In this document: positions 41,532-49,176 of the stretch, in pieces | Numbering within the stretch: the stretch's first letter is position 1 | Layout of the letters: each line of letters begins with the position of its first letter | NCBI GenBank assembly: GCA_031459615.1 | Contig: JAVKIE010000001.1 | Location: 124,001-188,000 of the forward strand | DNA: 64,000 nt | Direction: 5' to 3' | Source: Calidihabitans tengchongensis | GTDB taxonomy: Bacteria > Sysuimicrobiota > Sysuimicrobiia > Sysuimicrobiales > Kaftiobacteriaceae | The notes under the pieces: generated by a model | Databases searched by the model: none | What the model saw: only the letters and a program-made list of their open reading frames with translations | Told to the model about the DNA's origin: nothing | Translations under genes and position numbers: made by a program

Positions 41532-42164
41532 ATGGACAGGCTCCGGGAGTTTCTGAAAAAGAACCCGATTGCGGGGTGGGGCGCGGTCATCCTGCTGGTC
41601 CTGCTGGCGGGATACCTGGTCGCCTCCCGACTGTTCGTCGGTGCGCCGCCTCCTCCGGCCCCGGCCCCGGCGCAGCGGCCGGCACCCGCCCCGGCAGCTC
41701 AGCCGGCCCCGCCGCCCCAGGCGGCGGCGGCACCAGCCCCGACGGCCCCCACACCCCAGGTGGCCCAGGTTCCCTCAGGTCCCACCGGGAGACCTGACCC
41801 GTTCATCCCTCTGGTCCGGCCGCGGCCGGCCGCCCCTGTGCCCCCGCCGGCTCCCCCGCTGCCCCCGCCACCATTTCCGACGCCGCCCGGCCCCGGCCAG
41901 CAGCTGCCCCCGCCGCCGCTGCCCGGCCAGCCTCAGCCGCCGGCCCAGCCTCAGCCTCCGGCTCCCGGAGCGGGGATTGCCGTGACGGGCATCGTGGGCG
42001 ACACGCGGGCCGTGGCCGTGGTGGTGATCGGCAACCGAACCGAGATTGTCACGGCGGGGGAAACCATCGGCGACCTGCGGGTGGTCCGCATCGACTCCGC
42101 GCGGCGGACGGTCACATTCGTGCAGGGCGGCAGGCGCTTTGACGTGCGCATGGGAGGTGAGTGA
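41532..42164 (+). CDS. pilP: PilP-like protein with long proline-rich linker
   Basis: This 210-residue protein has an N-terminal membrane helix (about residues 14-36). A very long Pro/Ala/Gln-rich stretch follows (about 38-150). A C-terminal small beta domain (AVTGIVGDTRAVAVVVIGNRTEIVTAGETIGDLRVV split around the G-N turn) resembles the HR domain of PilP/GspC. The GRPDPFIPL motif before the domain is typical of PilP. PilP links PilNO to the secretin. The missing lipobox and the helix anchor resemble GspC-type rather than lipoprotein PilP. Confidence 0.85.
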   Translation: MDRLREFLKKNPIAGWGAVILLVLLAGYLVASRLFVGAPPPPAPAPAQRPAPAPAAQPAPPPQAAAAPAPTAPTPQVAQVPSGPTGRPDPFIPLVRPRPAAPVPPPAPPLPPPPFPTPPGPGQQLPPPPLPGQPQPPAQPQPPAPGAGIAVTGIVGDTRAVAVVVIGNRTEIVTAGETIGDLRVVRIDSARRTVTFVQGGRRFDVRMGGE

Positions 42165-42168
42165 ACGG

Positions 42169-43848
42169 ATGCACCGGAGCCGTCATCTCCGCATCGTGGT
42201 GCTGCTGGCCGCGGCGGCGCTGGTCCTGCCGGCCTGGCGTCCGGCGCCGGCGGGCGCCGGCCCCCTGCGGGTCACCCAGGTGACCGTCAAGGACTTTGGC
42301 ACCCGGCTGGTGGTGGGGGTCGTGGCCACGGGGCCGATCCTGTTTCAGGTGACGACGCTGTCCACCACGCAGCCGCCCCGGGTGGCCGTGGACGTGCTGA
42401 ACGCCGTGGTGGACGAGCACCTGCGGACGACCCGCCCGGTGAACAAGGGCAACGTCCTGCGCGTGCGGGTCGGCCAGTTCCAGGACAGCCCGCCGATTGC
42501 CCGGGTGGTGATCGACCTGGTGCGCCCCGTTCCGGTGGACGTACAGCGGTCGGCTCCCCACATCCTGGTGGTGAGTGTCCCCCTGCAGGCGCCGGTGACC
42601 GAAGGGCAGGCGCGCGCGGCGGCCGCCGCGCCGGTGCCCGAGATCTCCGGTCCCCTGGCGCCGGCGGTGTCGGCCGCTCCCGGGACCGGGGTGGTCCGCA
42701 CCGCCCAGCAGCTGCCCACCGGCCCCCAGGCGCCGGGGTTGATCCGCCTGCTGGAGTTCCGGGGCGTGGCGCTGGCCGACGTGCTGAGTGCTCTGTCCAA
42801 GCTGTGCGCGTTCAACATGGTGACCGACTCCTCGGTGCAGGGCACCATCACCCTGCGGCTGGTGGACGTGACCTGCGAGGACGCGCTGCGCTTCATCCTG
42901 GAGGCCAACGGCCTGGCGTTCAGGCGTCTGGGCAAGAACATCATCATCTCGTCGGCCGAAAAGCTGGCCCCGCCTCCCGAGGTGCCCGAGACCATCGCCT
43001 ACCGTCTGGCCTACGGCAATGTGGACGCCATCCGCTCCGCCGTGGCGGCGGCCGTGCCGGGCATCCGGGTGGCCGTGGACACCCGCACCAACTCCTTGCT
43101 CATCACCGGGACCTCCGCTCAGCACGAGGAGGTCGTCAAGGTCCTGGGCACGCTGGACGTGCGCATTCCCCAGGTCATGATCCAGGCCCACGCCATCGAC
43201 ATCGCCTCCAGCGTCCTGCGGGAGCTGGGGCTGCTCAGCGGGGTGGGGGGGACCGACTTCGGCAGCTTCTTCCTGGACAGCGCCCAGAACCGGATCCTGT
43301 TCCAGTTCGTGGACACGGACCTGATCCTGTTCCGCCTGCAGGCACTGGTCACCGAGAACCGCGGCCGCATCCTGGCCGCGCCGCGCATCACCACCCTGGA
43401 CGGCAACAAGGCCACCATCCTGCTGGGCGACCGGGTGCCGATCTTCACCGTGACGACCCAGGCGGGGGTGACCACGACCACCGTGACCTTCGTGGAGGTG
43501 GGGGTGAAGCTGGAGGTCACCCCGCGGGTGAACGCCGACGGCCTGATGACCCTGACCCTGCGGCCGGAGGTGAGCTCGGTGGCGGAGATCGTCACCGGCC
43601 CCGGGGGCCAGCAGGCGCCCCGGGTGGCCACCCGGTCGGCGGAGACGGTCCTGACGGTCCGGGACGGCCAGACCATCGTCCTGGGCGGGTTGATCAGTCA
43701 GGAGGAGCGGCGCACCCTCCGCAAGGTCCCGCTGCTGGGCGACATCCCCATCATCGGCGAGCTGTTCCGTTCCACCTCCACCGACATCCGGGAGAGCGAG
43801 GTGGTCTTCCTGATCACCCCGCAGATTCTCAAGGACGCACGCCAGTAG
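42169..43848 (+). CDS. pilQ: PilQ type IV pilus secretin
   Basis: PilQ forms the outer-membrane channel for the pilus. The 559-residue product has a signal peptide (about residues 8-30). An AMIN domain follows (about 35-130; PRVAVDVLNAVVDEHLRTTR). Then come an STN domain (about 185-260; FRGVALADVLSALSKL), a secretin N-domain (DTRTNSLLITGTSAQHEEVVKVL) and the secretin core with ILAAPRITTLDGNKATILLGDRVP, VGVKLEVTPRVN and VLGGLISQEERRT. This shows that the organism has an outer membrane. ATG 42169 is chosen; the GGAGG is 11 bases upstream. Confidence 0.95.
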   Translation: MHRSRHLRIVVLLAAAALVLPAWRPAPAGAGPLRVTQVTVKDFGTRLVVGVVATGPILFQVTTLSTTQPPRVAVDVLNAVVDEHLRTTRPVNKGNVLRVRVGQFQDSPPIARVVIDLVRPVPVDVQRSAPHILVVSVPLQAPVTEGQARAAAAAPVPEISGPLAPAVSAAPGTGVVRTAQQLPTGPQAPGLIRLLEFRGVALADVLSALSKLCAFNMVTDSSVQGTITLRLVDVTCEDALRFILEANGLAFRRLGKNIIISSAEKLAPPPEVPETIAYRLAYGNVDAIRSAVAAAVPGIRVAVDTRTNSLLITGTSAQHEEVVKVLGTLDVRIPQVMIQAHAIDIASSVLRELGLLSGVGGTDFGSFFLDSAQNRILFQFVDTDLILFRLQALVTENRGRILAAPRITTLDGNKATILLGDRVPIFTVTTQAGVTTTTVTFVEVGVKLEVTPRVNADGLMTLTLRPEVSSVAEIVTGPGGQQAPRVATRSAETVLTVRDGQTIVLGGLISQEERRTLRKVPLLGDIPIIGELFRSTSTDIRESEVVFLITPQILKDARQ

Positions 43849-43860
43849 GAGGGCGGCGCG

Positions 43861-44286
43861 ATGGGGTGTGGGTTTCCCAGGGCGGTGTGTGCGGCGCTGG
43901 TTGCGGTGGTGACGGCGGTGGGGCCGGCGGCCGGCCAGGTGCCCGGGTTTGACACCTCCCGGGTGTATTCGGAGAGCGCGTTCGAGCAGGCCATCCGGCC
44001 CTACACCGAGGCCCTGGCCCGCAACGCCAGCGACGCCCGGGCCCACTACTGGCTGGGGGTGGCCTACCTGCACGCCTTCAGGCTGTACCGGTGGGGGCTG
44101 GCCCCCTACGCTGCCGGATATGGGGTGCGGGCCGTGCAGTCGCTGGAGCGTGCGGCTGAACTGGACCCACAGCCCGTGGTCCTGCTGGCGCTGCTGGAGG
44201 CGTACGCGGCCGTGGGCGACCGGGCGCGGTATCACGCCCTGATCGGCCGCCTGGGCCAGCTGGCCACGCCGCTTCCGGTCCGGTAG
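43861..44286 (+). CDS. Small exported TPR protein after pilQ
   Basis: This 141-residue protein has a signal peptide (about residues 6-25, VGPAAGQ) and two TPR-like units (ARAHYWLGVAYLHAFRLYRWG, AVQSLERAAELDPQPVVLLALLEAYAAVGD). It starts 12 bases after pilQ with a good RBS (AGGAGGG). Position and TPR content recall the secretin pilotins PilF/PilW, but no lipobox is present. Pilotin function is inferred only. Confidence 0.75.
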   Translation: MGCGFPRAVCAALVAVVTAVGPAAGQVPGFDTSRVYSESAFEQAIRPYTEALARNASDARAHYWLGVAYLHAFRLYRWGLAPYAAGYGVRAVQSLERAAELDPQPVVLLALLEAYAAVGDRARYHALIGRLGQLATPLPVR

Positions 44287-44310
44287 CTCGTGCGGATCGT
44301 GTGATTGATG

Positions 44311-44346
44311 CCGGCAGCCCGGGGAGATCCCGGGCTGTCGGTTTTT
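44311..44346 (+). terminator. Rho-independent terminator of pilMNOPQ
   Basis: CCGGCAGCCCGGG (44311-44323) pairs with CCCGGGCTGTCGG (44329-44341, one G-T pair), with a five-base loop and TTTTT at 44342-44346. This is the clearest intrinsic terminator in the window. Confidence 0.92.
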
Positions 44347-44414
44347 GGCTCAGAAAGGCTATGGCAAACCTCCGCGGTCTCTGGTGAAATTGTCCCGGAG
44401 CGGCGGGGGCCGAC

Positions 44415-44900
44415 CTGCACCCACCTCGCACGGGGTTCACCAGCATCGAGGTCCTCATCGTCATCGGCCTGGCCGGGCTGCTGGCCTCCGCGGTCGCCTG
44501 GCAGGCGGGGTCGCTGGCGGACCGGCTGCGGGTCCGGGCGGCCGCGACGGTGGTGGTGGCCGAGCTGCGGGCCAGCCAGGCCCGGGCCATGGCCGAGCGC
44601 CGGGCCGCGGTGGCCCACGGCGTCCGCTTTCCCCCGGGGGCGGGGGTGTATCAGGTGGTCGTCCGCGAGGGCTCGCGCCTGCTCGTGTCCCGCGACCGGC
44701 CCCTGCCCGCCGGGGTGCGGATCACCTACGCGCGCTTCGGCGGCGCCGTGCCGGACGAGGCCCTGTTCCACGGGCGCAGCCTGTTCGGTGCTCCCTCGGG
44801 CGGCGGGACGGTGACCCTGGCGGCCGGCCGGATGCGCCTGTGCGTGCGGCTCCTGCCGGCCACGGGGAGAATCCGCGTCACCACCATCGGCTGTCCCTGA
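44415..44900 (+). CDS. Pseudopilin (GspH/FimT type) with non-standard CTG start
   Basis: The reading frame encodes a typical prepilin: a leader ending R-T-G, then FTSIEVLIVIGLAGLLASAVAW with Glu5, and a GspH-like globular part of about 110 residues. No ATG, GTG or TTG exists between the upstream in-frame stop (44385-44387) and the pilin helix. CTG at 44415 gives a seven-residue leader (L/M-HPPRTG), the same length as in the prepilin at 16522. An alternative is a frameshift from GTG 44384 in another frame. The gene follows the terminator of pilMNOPQ, so it needs its own promoter, which I do not see. Confidence 0.7.
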   Translation: MHPPRTGFTSIEVLIVIGLAGLLASAVAWQAGSLADRLRVRAAATVVVAELRASQARAMAERRAAVAHGVRFPPGAGVYQVVVREGSRLLVSRDRPLPAGVRITYARFGGAVPDEALFHGRSLFGAPSGGGTVTLAAGRMRLCVRLLPATGRIRVTTIGCP

Positions 44901-44941
44901 CGCCGGCATCCCTCGTATGAGCAACGGTCACCGCCCCACCC

Positions 44942-44963
44942 CGAAATTTTGGGGTCAGACCCC
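44942..44963 (+). repeat. Left RAYT-associated palindrome
   Basis: CGAAATTTT followed by GGGGTCAGACCCC, 28 bases before the transposase start codon. Confidence 0.9.
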
Positions 44964-44990
44964 TGATATCGCGGCGAGGAGGTGGTGGTG

Positions 44991-45848
44991 ATGCCGCGTC
45001 CGCGCCGCGTGCAACTCGCGGGTGGTGTCTACCACGTCACTGCGCACGCCGTGGGCCGGGACGCGCTCTTCAGGGACGATACCGAGCGGCGCAGCTATCT
45101 GCGCCTCCTCCGGGACGCCCTCCACCGCGGAGAGGCCACGCTTCTGGCCTTTGTCCTCATGGACACCCACGTGCACGTGGTCCTGCGCACTTCGAAGGCC
45201 AACGTATCCTCCACCGTCCAGTGGCTGCACGGCCGTTACGGGGAGGCCGTCAACAGGCGGTGGAAGCGGAAAGGGCACGTGTTTGGCGGGCGTTTCTACA
45301 GCACGGTGGTGGACACCGACTCTTACCTGCTGGAGGTCACCCGGTACGTTCATCTCAACCCGGTGCGGGCGGGTGTGGTGGGTAGACCCGAAGAGTATGC
45401 CTGGAGCAGCTACCGCCAGTACATCAGGGGGGAGGCGGGTCCGGCGGAACCACACCTGGTCCTGGCGATGCTGGGGACCGACCGCGCAGCCCGGGTCAGG
45501 GAGTATCGAAAGTTCGTTGAGGAACCCTTGGTGGCGAGGCTCCGGGACTACAGGCCGGGAACGCGTGGGTGGGAGGTGGCGGCCCTGGCCGCCGTGGCTG
45601 ACGCGCTGGGCGTGCTGCGGGCCGACATCGTGGAACGCCGCATCCCGGGGCTGCGGCTGGCCGCCGCGGGCCTGCTGGTGGACGAGCTGGGCATGGCCCC
45701 GGCTCGCGCCGCGCGTCTGCTGAGGGTGCGTGTCCGCACTGTGAGGATGAATGTGCAGAAGGTACGCGCCGGGAAGCTAGCCCGGAAGGCGATGGACCGC
45801 ATTGTCCGGGCGCGACAAGCCCTGTCCGGAGACACTGTTGCAGTTTAA
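44991..45848 (+). CDS. IS200-like Y1 transposase, REP-associated (RAYT)
   Basis: This is a single-strand-specific HUH transposase of 285 residues. The HUH pair is H60-V-H62 in MDTHVHVVL, and Y119 in TRYVHLNPVRAG is the likely nucleophile. The opening PRPRRVQLAGGVYHVTAHAVGRDALF and GRFYSTVVDTDSYLLEV are typical of RAYT/TnpA_REP. A C-terminal extension (about residues 180-285) contains a DnaA-like or helix-turn-helix-like region. AGGAGG eight bases upstream fixes ATG 44991. The gene appears intact. Confidence 0.93.
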   Translation: MPRPRRVQLAGGVYHVTAHAVGRDALFRDDTERRSYLRLLRDALHRGEATLLAFVLMDTHVHVVLRTSKANVSSTVQWLHGRYGEAVNRRWKRKGHVFGGRFYSTVVDTDSYLLEVTRYVHLNPVRAGVVGRPEEYAWSSYRQYIRGEAGPAEPHLVLAMLGTDRAARVREYRKFVEEPLVARLRDYRPGTRGWEVAALAAVADALGVLRADIVERRIPGLRLAAAGLLVDELGMAPARAARLLRVRVRTVRMNVQKVRAGKLARKAMDRIVRARQALSGDTVAV

Positions 45849-45946
45849 CGGATCAACTGCCCCGCGCCTCGACGCCCAGCTGTCGACAGGTCGTAGGCGT
45901 TTTGAAGCTTCCTTCGGATGTGCGGGCATACCAGCCTCCAGGGAAA

Positions 45947-45968
45947 CGAAATTTTGGGGTCAGACCCC
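45947..45968 (+). repeat. Right RAYT-associated palindrome
   Basis: This is a second identical copy of the 22-base sequence, in the same orientation, 98 bases after the transposase stop. Confidence 0.9.
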
Positions 45969-46071
45969 CTTCGTCGACGTTGTCACAGGTGTCGCATCCG
46001 CTTCGGGGTGGGCGCTACCGGCAAGAGAGAGTCCGGTTGCTGATCGGAGCGAATCCGCCCTGATTCCATTT

Positions 46072-46129
46072 TTCTGTGGAACTGATATCGAATCGGCTTC
46101 CCGCGTATCTCCCGCGAACTTCCACAGAA
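46072..46129. repeat. Inverted repeat in the accessory intergenic region
   Basis: TTCTGTGGAA (46072-46081) and TTCCACAGAA (46120-46129) form a perfect 10-base inverted repeat with 38 bases between. It lies in a 432-base gap without genes and may be a protein-binding site or a remnant end of mobile DNA. Confidence 0.55.
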
Positions 46130-46204
46130 TGTGAATTTGCCGTTGCGGTTCTGTAGATCCGATCTGTGATAGTGCCCAGGACTCGATGTCTAAAGGGTCG
46201 CTAA

Positions 46205-46242
46205 GGGGGGAAATGCCAGCGGTGAGGGTAGCACATCCCCCC
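46205..46242 (+). promoter_or_regulatory. Structured leader before the beta-propeller gene
   Basis: GGGGGGA (46205-46211) pairs with TCCCCCC (46236-46242), and TGC (46214-46216) with GCA (46231-46233). It lies 38 bases ahead of the ATG. I do not match it to a known riboswitch. Confidence 0.35.
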
Positions 46243-46280
46243 GGCTGCCTATCCGGTGACAACTGCAGGAGTGAGAACCG

Positions 46281-47702
46281 ATGCGCCATCTGGTTATTGT
46301 GGTGCTGGTGGCGCTCTTGTATTCTCTCCCGGGAGGGGCTGCCGCAGGATCGTCGAGCGTGCGAGCGTTCATCACGAGTTCAGGATCTCCTCACGTCTTC
46401 GTTGTCGACACGACGACCTACGGTTCCACGCCACTCAATTTGGGGGCGATGACCCATGGTGTCGCCGTGGATCCCTCGGGTTCGCGTGTGTATGTAACGT
46501 CTGCCAATGGATCAACGCCCAGGGTGTTCGCCATCGATGCTGGCAGCGGTCAGGTGGTAGGATCGTTTGACTTGGCTAGCCTGGTTTCCCCCGGTTTGTC
46601 ACCCTTTGGCGTGGCCGTGTCCCCTGACGGGAAATATCTCTATGTCACGCATTTGTGGCGAAGGTATGTCGGAGCATTGACAGCCCTCAAGGTGAGCGAA
46701 TCGGGTGCCCTGTCGTGGCTCGGCACTGTGAACGTCGGAGGGGCGACCACAGGTGTGGCTGTGAACCGGCAGGGCGATCGGATTTACGTGGCTAACAGCG
46801 CTGGACGGATCACGGTGATAGTTCCAAGCCTGATCGGCAGTACGAGCGGCAACCCGGTTAAAGCTGATTTCTACGTCGGCACCGCGCTCACAGGGATCGC
46901 TGTATCGCCCGACTCTTCGCGTATCTACGTGACGGATACTCGCGAAGGGAAGTTGTGGACCGTGGATGCTACCTTAGCGGAGACTACTTCCGGCACTCTC
47001 GACCCTACCCTTGAGGTCCCTTGGGTTCAAGTGGGGAAGGGTCCCTTTGGGGTTGCTGTGTCCTCGGATGGCATGCGGCTGGCCGTCGCGAATTCCGAAG
47101 ATGACACAGTTTCCCTTATTAACGCTCTAAATCTTCCAGATCAATCGGCGGTCCGTCGTGCAGTACCCGTCGGTGATGGTCCCCACGGGGTTGCCTTCGC
47201 ATCAGACAATAGCCGGGTCTTCGTCGTGAACAGGTATGGCTACAGCCTGACGGTGCTGGACTTCGAGACAGGCAAGCGGGTGCGTGACGATATACCCCTC
47301 GGGCTAAACACTTACCCAGTGGCGTTCGGGAACTTCCTCACACCCGGCCTTCGGTCCATCGTCGTGCGGGTGGACGTCAAGCCCGGCGGGAACCCCAACG
47401 TCATCAACCTCAAGTCTAGAGGCACTACGCCTGTGGCGATTCTGGGCTCCACAGGCTACGACGTCACCCAGGTGAACATCGGCACGGTGCGGCTGGCCGG
47501 AGCGCCGGTGGCCCGCAAGCCCAACGGGGCCTACATGGACTCCTTCGACGACGTCAACGGCGACGGGCTCATTGATCTGGTGCTGCACTTCGAGACAGCG
47601 CAAATGAAGCTGAGCCCGGGGGACACCCAGGTGACCCTGGAAGGCGAGATGACCGACGGGACGCCGTTCAGCGGCACGGACTCGGTGAAGGTCGTTCCCT
47701 GA
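46281..47702 (+). CDS. Secreted YVTN-type beta-propeller protein with C-terminal surface domain
   Basis: This exported protein of 473 residues has a signal peptide (about 1-22) and a propeller of about seven YVTN-like blades (GVAVDPSGSRVYVTSANGS, GVAVSPDGKYLYVTH, GIAVSPDSSRIYVTD and others). A C-terminal domain (about 355-473) begins VDVKPGGNPNVINLKSRGTTPVAILGS. That domain is common at the end of large bacterial and archaeal surface proteins. The propeller part has clearly lower GC and less biased codons than the C-terminal domain, whose composition is like the rest of the chromosome. The ligand is unknown. Confidence 0.85.
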   Translation: MRHLVIVVLVALLYSLPGGAAAGSSSVRAFITSSGSPHVFVVDTTTYGSTPLNLGAMTHGVAVDPSGSRVYVTSANGSTPRVFAIDAGSGQVVGSFDLASLVSPGLSPFGVAVSPDGKYLYVTHLWRRYVGALTALKVSESGALSWLGTVNVGGATTGVAVNRQGDRIYVANSAGRITVIVPSLIGSTSGNPVKADFYVGTALTGIAVSPDSSRIYVTDTREGKLWTVDATLAETTSGTLDPTLEVPWVQVGKGPFGVAVSSDGMRLAVANSEDDTVSLINALNLPDQSAVRRAVPVGDGPHGVAFASDNSRVFVVNRYGYSLTVLDFETGKRVRDDIPLGLNTYPVAFGNFLTPGLRSIVVRVDVKPGGNPNVINLKSRGTTPVAILGSTGYDVTQVNIGTVRLAGAPVARKPNGAYMDSFDDVNGDGLIDLVLHFETAQMKLSPGDTQVTLEGEMTDGTPFSGTDSVKVVP

Positions 47703-47724
47703 TCGCAGAGTGCAGTGGGCCGGC

Positions 47725-47758
47725 CCGGGGCTCCGCGATGCGGAGCCCCGGACGTTTT
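47725..47758 (+). terminator. Rho-independent terminator after the beta-propeller gene
   Basis: This is a perfect 12-base stem, CCGGGGCTCCGC with GCGGAGCCCCGG, with a three-base loop (47725-47751). TTTT follows at 47755-47758. Confidence 0.9.
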
Positions 47759-47864
47759 CAGAAGACCCCGACCGCCAGGGCGTGCCTGAAGGACAACGCG
47801 ACCGCCGGGGCCAATCCTTTGGGAGACCCGCGGCGGAATTCCCGACCGCAGAAAGGAGACCCCG

Positions 47865-48941
47865 ATGTCCCGGCTGGAACGCCTGCGCGCCCTGCTGGAC
47901 CAGCACCAGGTGGACGCGATGCTGGTGGTCAAGGCAGAGCGCCTGGAATCCCCCAACCTGCGCTACCTCACCGGATTCACCGGCTCCACCGGCGCCGCCC
48001 TGATCGCCCGCCGCGAGGCGGTCCTGCTGGTGGACTTCCGCTACGTGGCGCAGGCCCGCGCCGAGGCGCCTGGCTGGGAGGTCGTCCAGGTCCCCCGCCA
48101 GGCGTCCGAGGCGCTGGCCGAGGCGGTGCGGTCGCGGGAGATCCGACGCCTGGGCTTTGAGCCCGACGGCCTCACCGTGCGCCAGCGCGACGAGCTGGCC
48201 CGGGCGCTGCAGTCGGTGGAGATGGTCCCGGTGGACGGCGTGGACCGGTTGCGCTGGGTGAAAGAGCCCGCGGAGCTGGACCGGATCCGGCGGGCCGTCC
48301 AGGTGGCGGACGCCGCCTTCAACCACATCCTGGGCTACCTGCGGCCGGGGATCGCCGAGCGGGACGTGGCCCTCGAGCTGGAGTTCTTCATGCGCCGCCA
48401 CGGCGCCGAGCGGGAGGCGTTCGGTTCCATTGTGGCCAGCGGCCCCCGATCCGCGCTGCCGCACGGGCGCGCCTCCGAGAAGCTGCTGGCGGCGGGCGAG
48501 TTCGTCACTGTGGACTGGGGGGCCGTGGTGGACGGCTACCATTCGGACTGCACCCGCACCGTGGTCCTGGGCCGCGCCACCGAGCGTCAGCGCGAGATCT
48601 ACGACCTCGTCCTGCGGGCGCAGACGGCCGCCCTGCGGGGGCTGCGGCCGGGGCTCACCGGCAGGGACGCGGACGCCCTGGCCCGTCAGGTCATCGCCGA
48701 CGCCGGACACGGCGAGCACTTCGGCCACGGCCTGGGCCACGGGGTGGGCCTGGCCATCCACGAAGGTCCGTCCCTCTCCCCCCGCGAGGAGACGGTTCTG
48801 GAGGCCGGGATGGTGGTGACGGTGGAGCCGGGCGTGTACCTGCCGGGGTGGGGCGGCGTGCGGATCGAAGATCTGGTGGTCCTGACCCCGGACGGCTGCG
48901 AGATCCTCACCCGGGCGCCCAAGGAGCTGATGGAACTATAA
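47865..48941 (+). CDS. pepQ: Xaa-Pro peptidase (M24 family aminopeptidase)
   Basis: This is a metal-dependent peptidase of 358 residues that cleaves X-Pro bonds. The N-terminal creatinase domain starts LRYLTGFTGSTGAALIARRE. The C-terminal pita-bread domain carries the five metal ligands: VTVDWGAVVDGYHSDCTRTVVLG (two Asp), GHGLGHGVGLAIHE (His), VVTVEPGVY (Glu) and GVRIEDLVVL (Glu). AAAGGAG supports ATG 47865. The pepQ-efp order is common in Firmicutes. Confidence 0.95.
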   Translation: MSRLERLRALLDQHQVDAMLVVKAERLESPNLRYLTGFTGSTGAALIARREAVLLVDFRYVAQARAEAPGWEVVQVPRQASEALAEAVRSREIRRLGFEPDGLTVRQRDELARALQSVEMVPVDGVDRLRWVKEPAELDRIRRAVQVADAAFNHILGYLRPGIAERDVALELEFFMRRHGAEREAFGSIVASGPRSALPHGRASEKLLAAGEFVTVDWGAVVDGYHSDCTRTVVLGRATERQREIYDLVLRAQTAALRGLRPGLTGRDADALARQVIADAGHGEHFGHGLGHGVGLAIHEGPSLSPREETVLEAGMVVTVEPGVYLPGWGGVRIEDLVVLTPDGCEILTRAPKELMEL

Positions 48942-48945
48942 CGAG

Positions 48946-49013
48946 GGAAGAGGGAAGAGGGAACAATGGCTTAGGTGCCTCCCTCCTCCCTCTTCCTTCT
49001 TCCCTCCTCCCTT
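48946..49013 (+). repeat. Polypurine/polypyrimidine inverted repeat (GAAGAGGGA family, copy 2)
   Basis: GGAAGAGGGAAGAGGGAA on the left faces CCCTCCTCCCTCTTCC and further pyrimidine blocks on the right, with a short central region. It follows the pepQ stop by five bases. Design and sequence match the element at 10490-10580. Confidence 0.75.
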
Positions 49014-49176
49014 TGTTAGAATTCATCCGGCCTCGCGGGGCGGCGTCTGTCGCGGAAGCCCGGCGGACAATCAGCGGTCCGGCAGCGGCCGGCGGGACTC
49101 GGCCGCGCCGCTGGCGTGTGCGCGACGACCGCCAGCGCGGGGTCGGCATTACGTCGCGCAGGCCACGGGAGGAGCC

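Larger units (their letters stand above)
44942..45968 (+). mobile_element. REP-associated tyrosine transposase (RAYT) unit flanked by identical palindromes
   Basis: The transposase gene is bracketed by two identical 22-base direct copies at 44942-44963 and 45947-45968. Each contains CGAAATTTT and the perfect palindrome GGGGTCAGACCCC. This palindrome is widely found next to RAYT genes. RAYTs are usually single-copy domesticated transposases that mobilise REP sequences. Confidence 0.85.

Noticed and set aside
49017..49022. An efp promoter with a -10 of TAGAAT
   Set aside because: The -10 is good, but the matching -35 falls in a pyrimidine repeat (TCCTTC), so the evidence is too weak.
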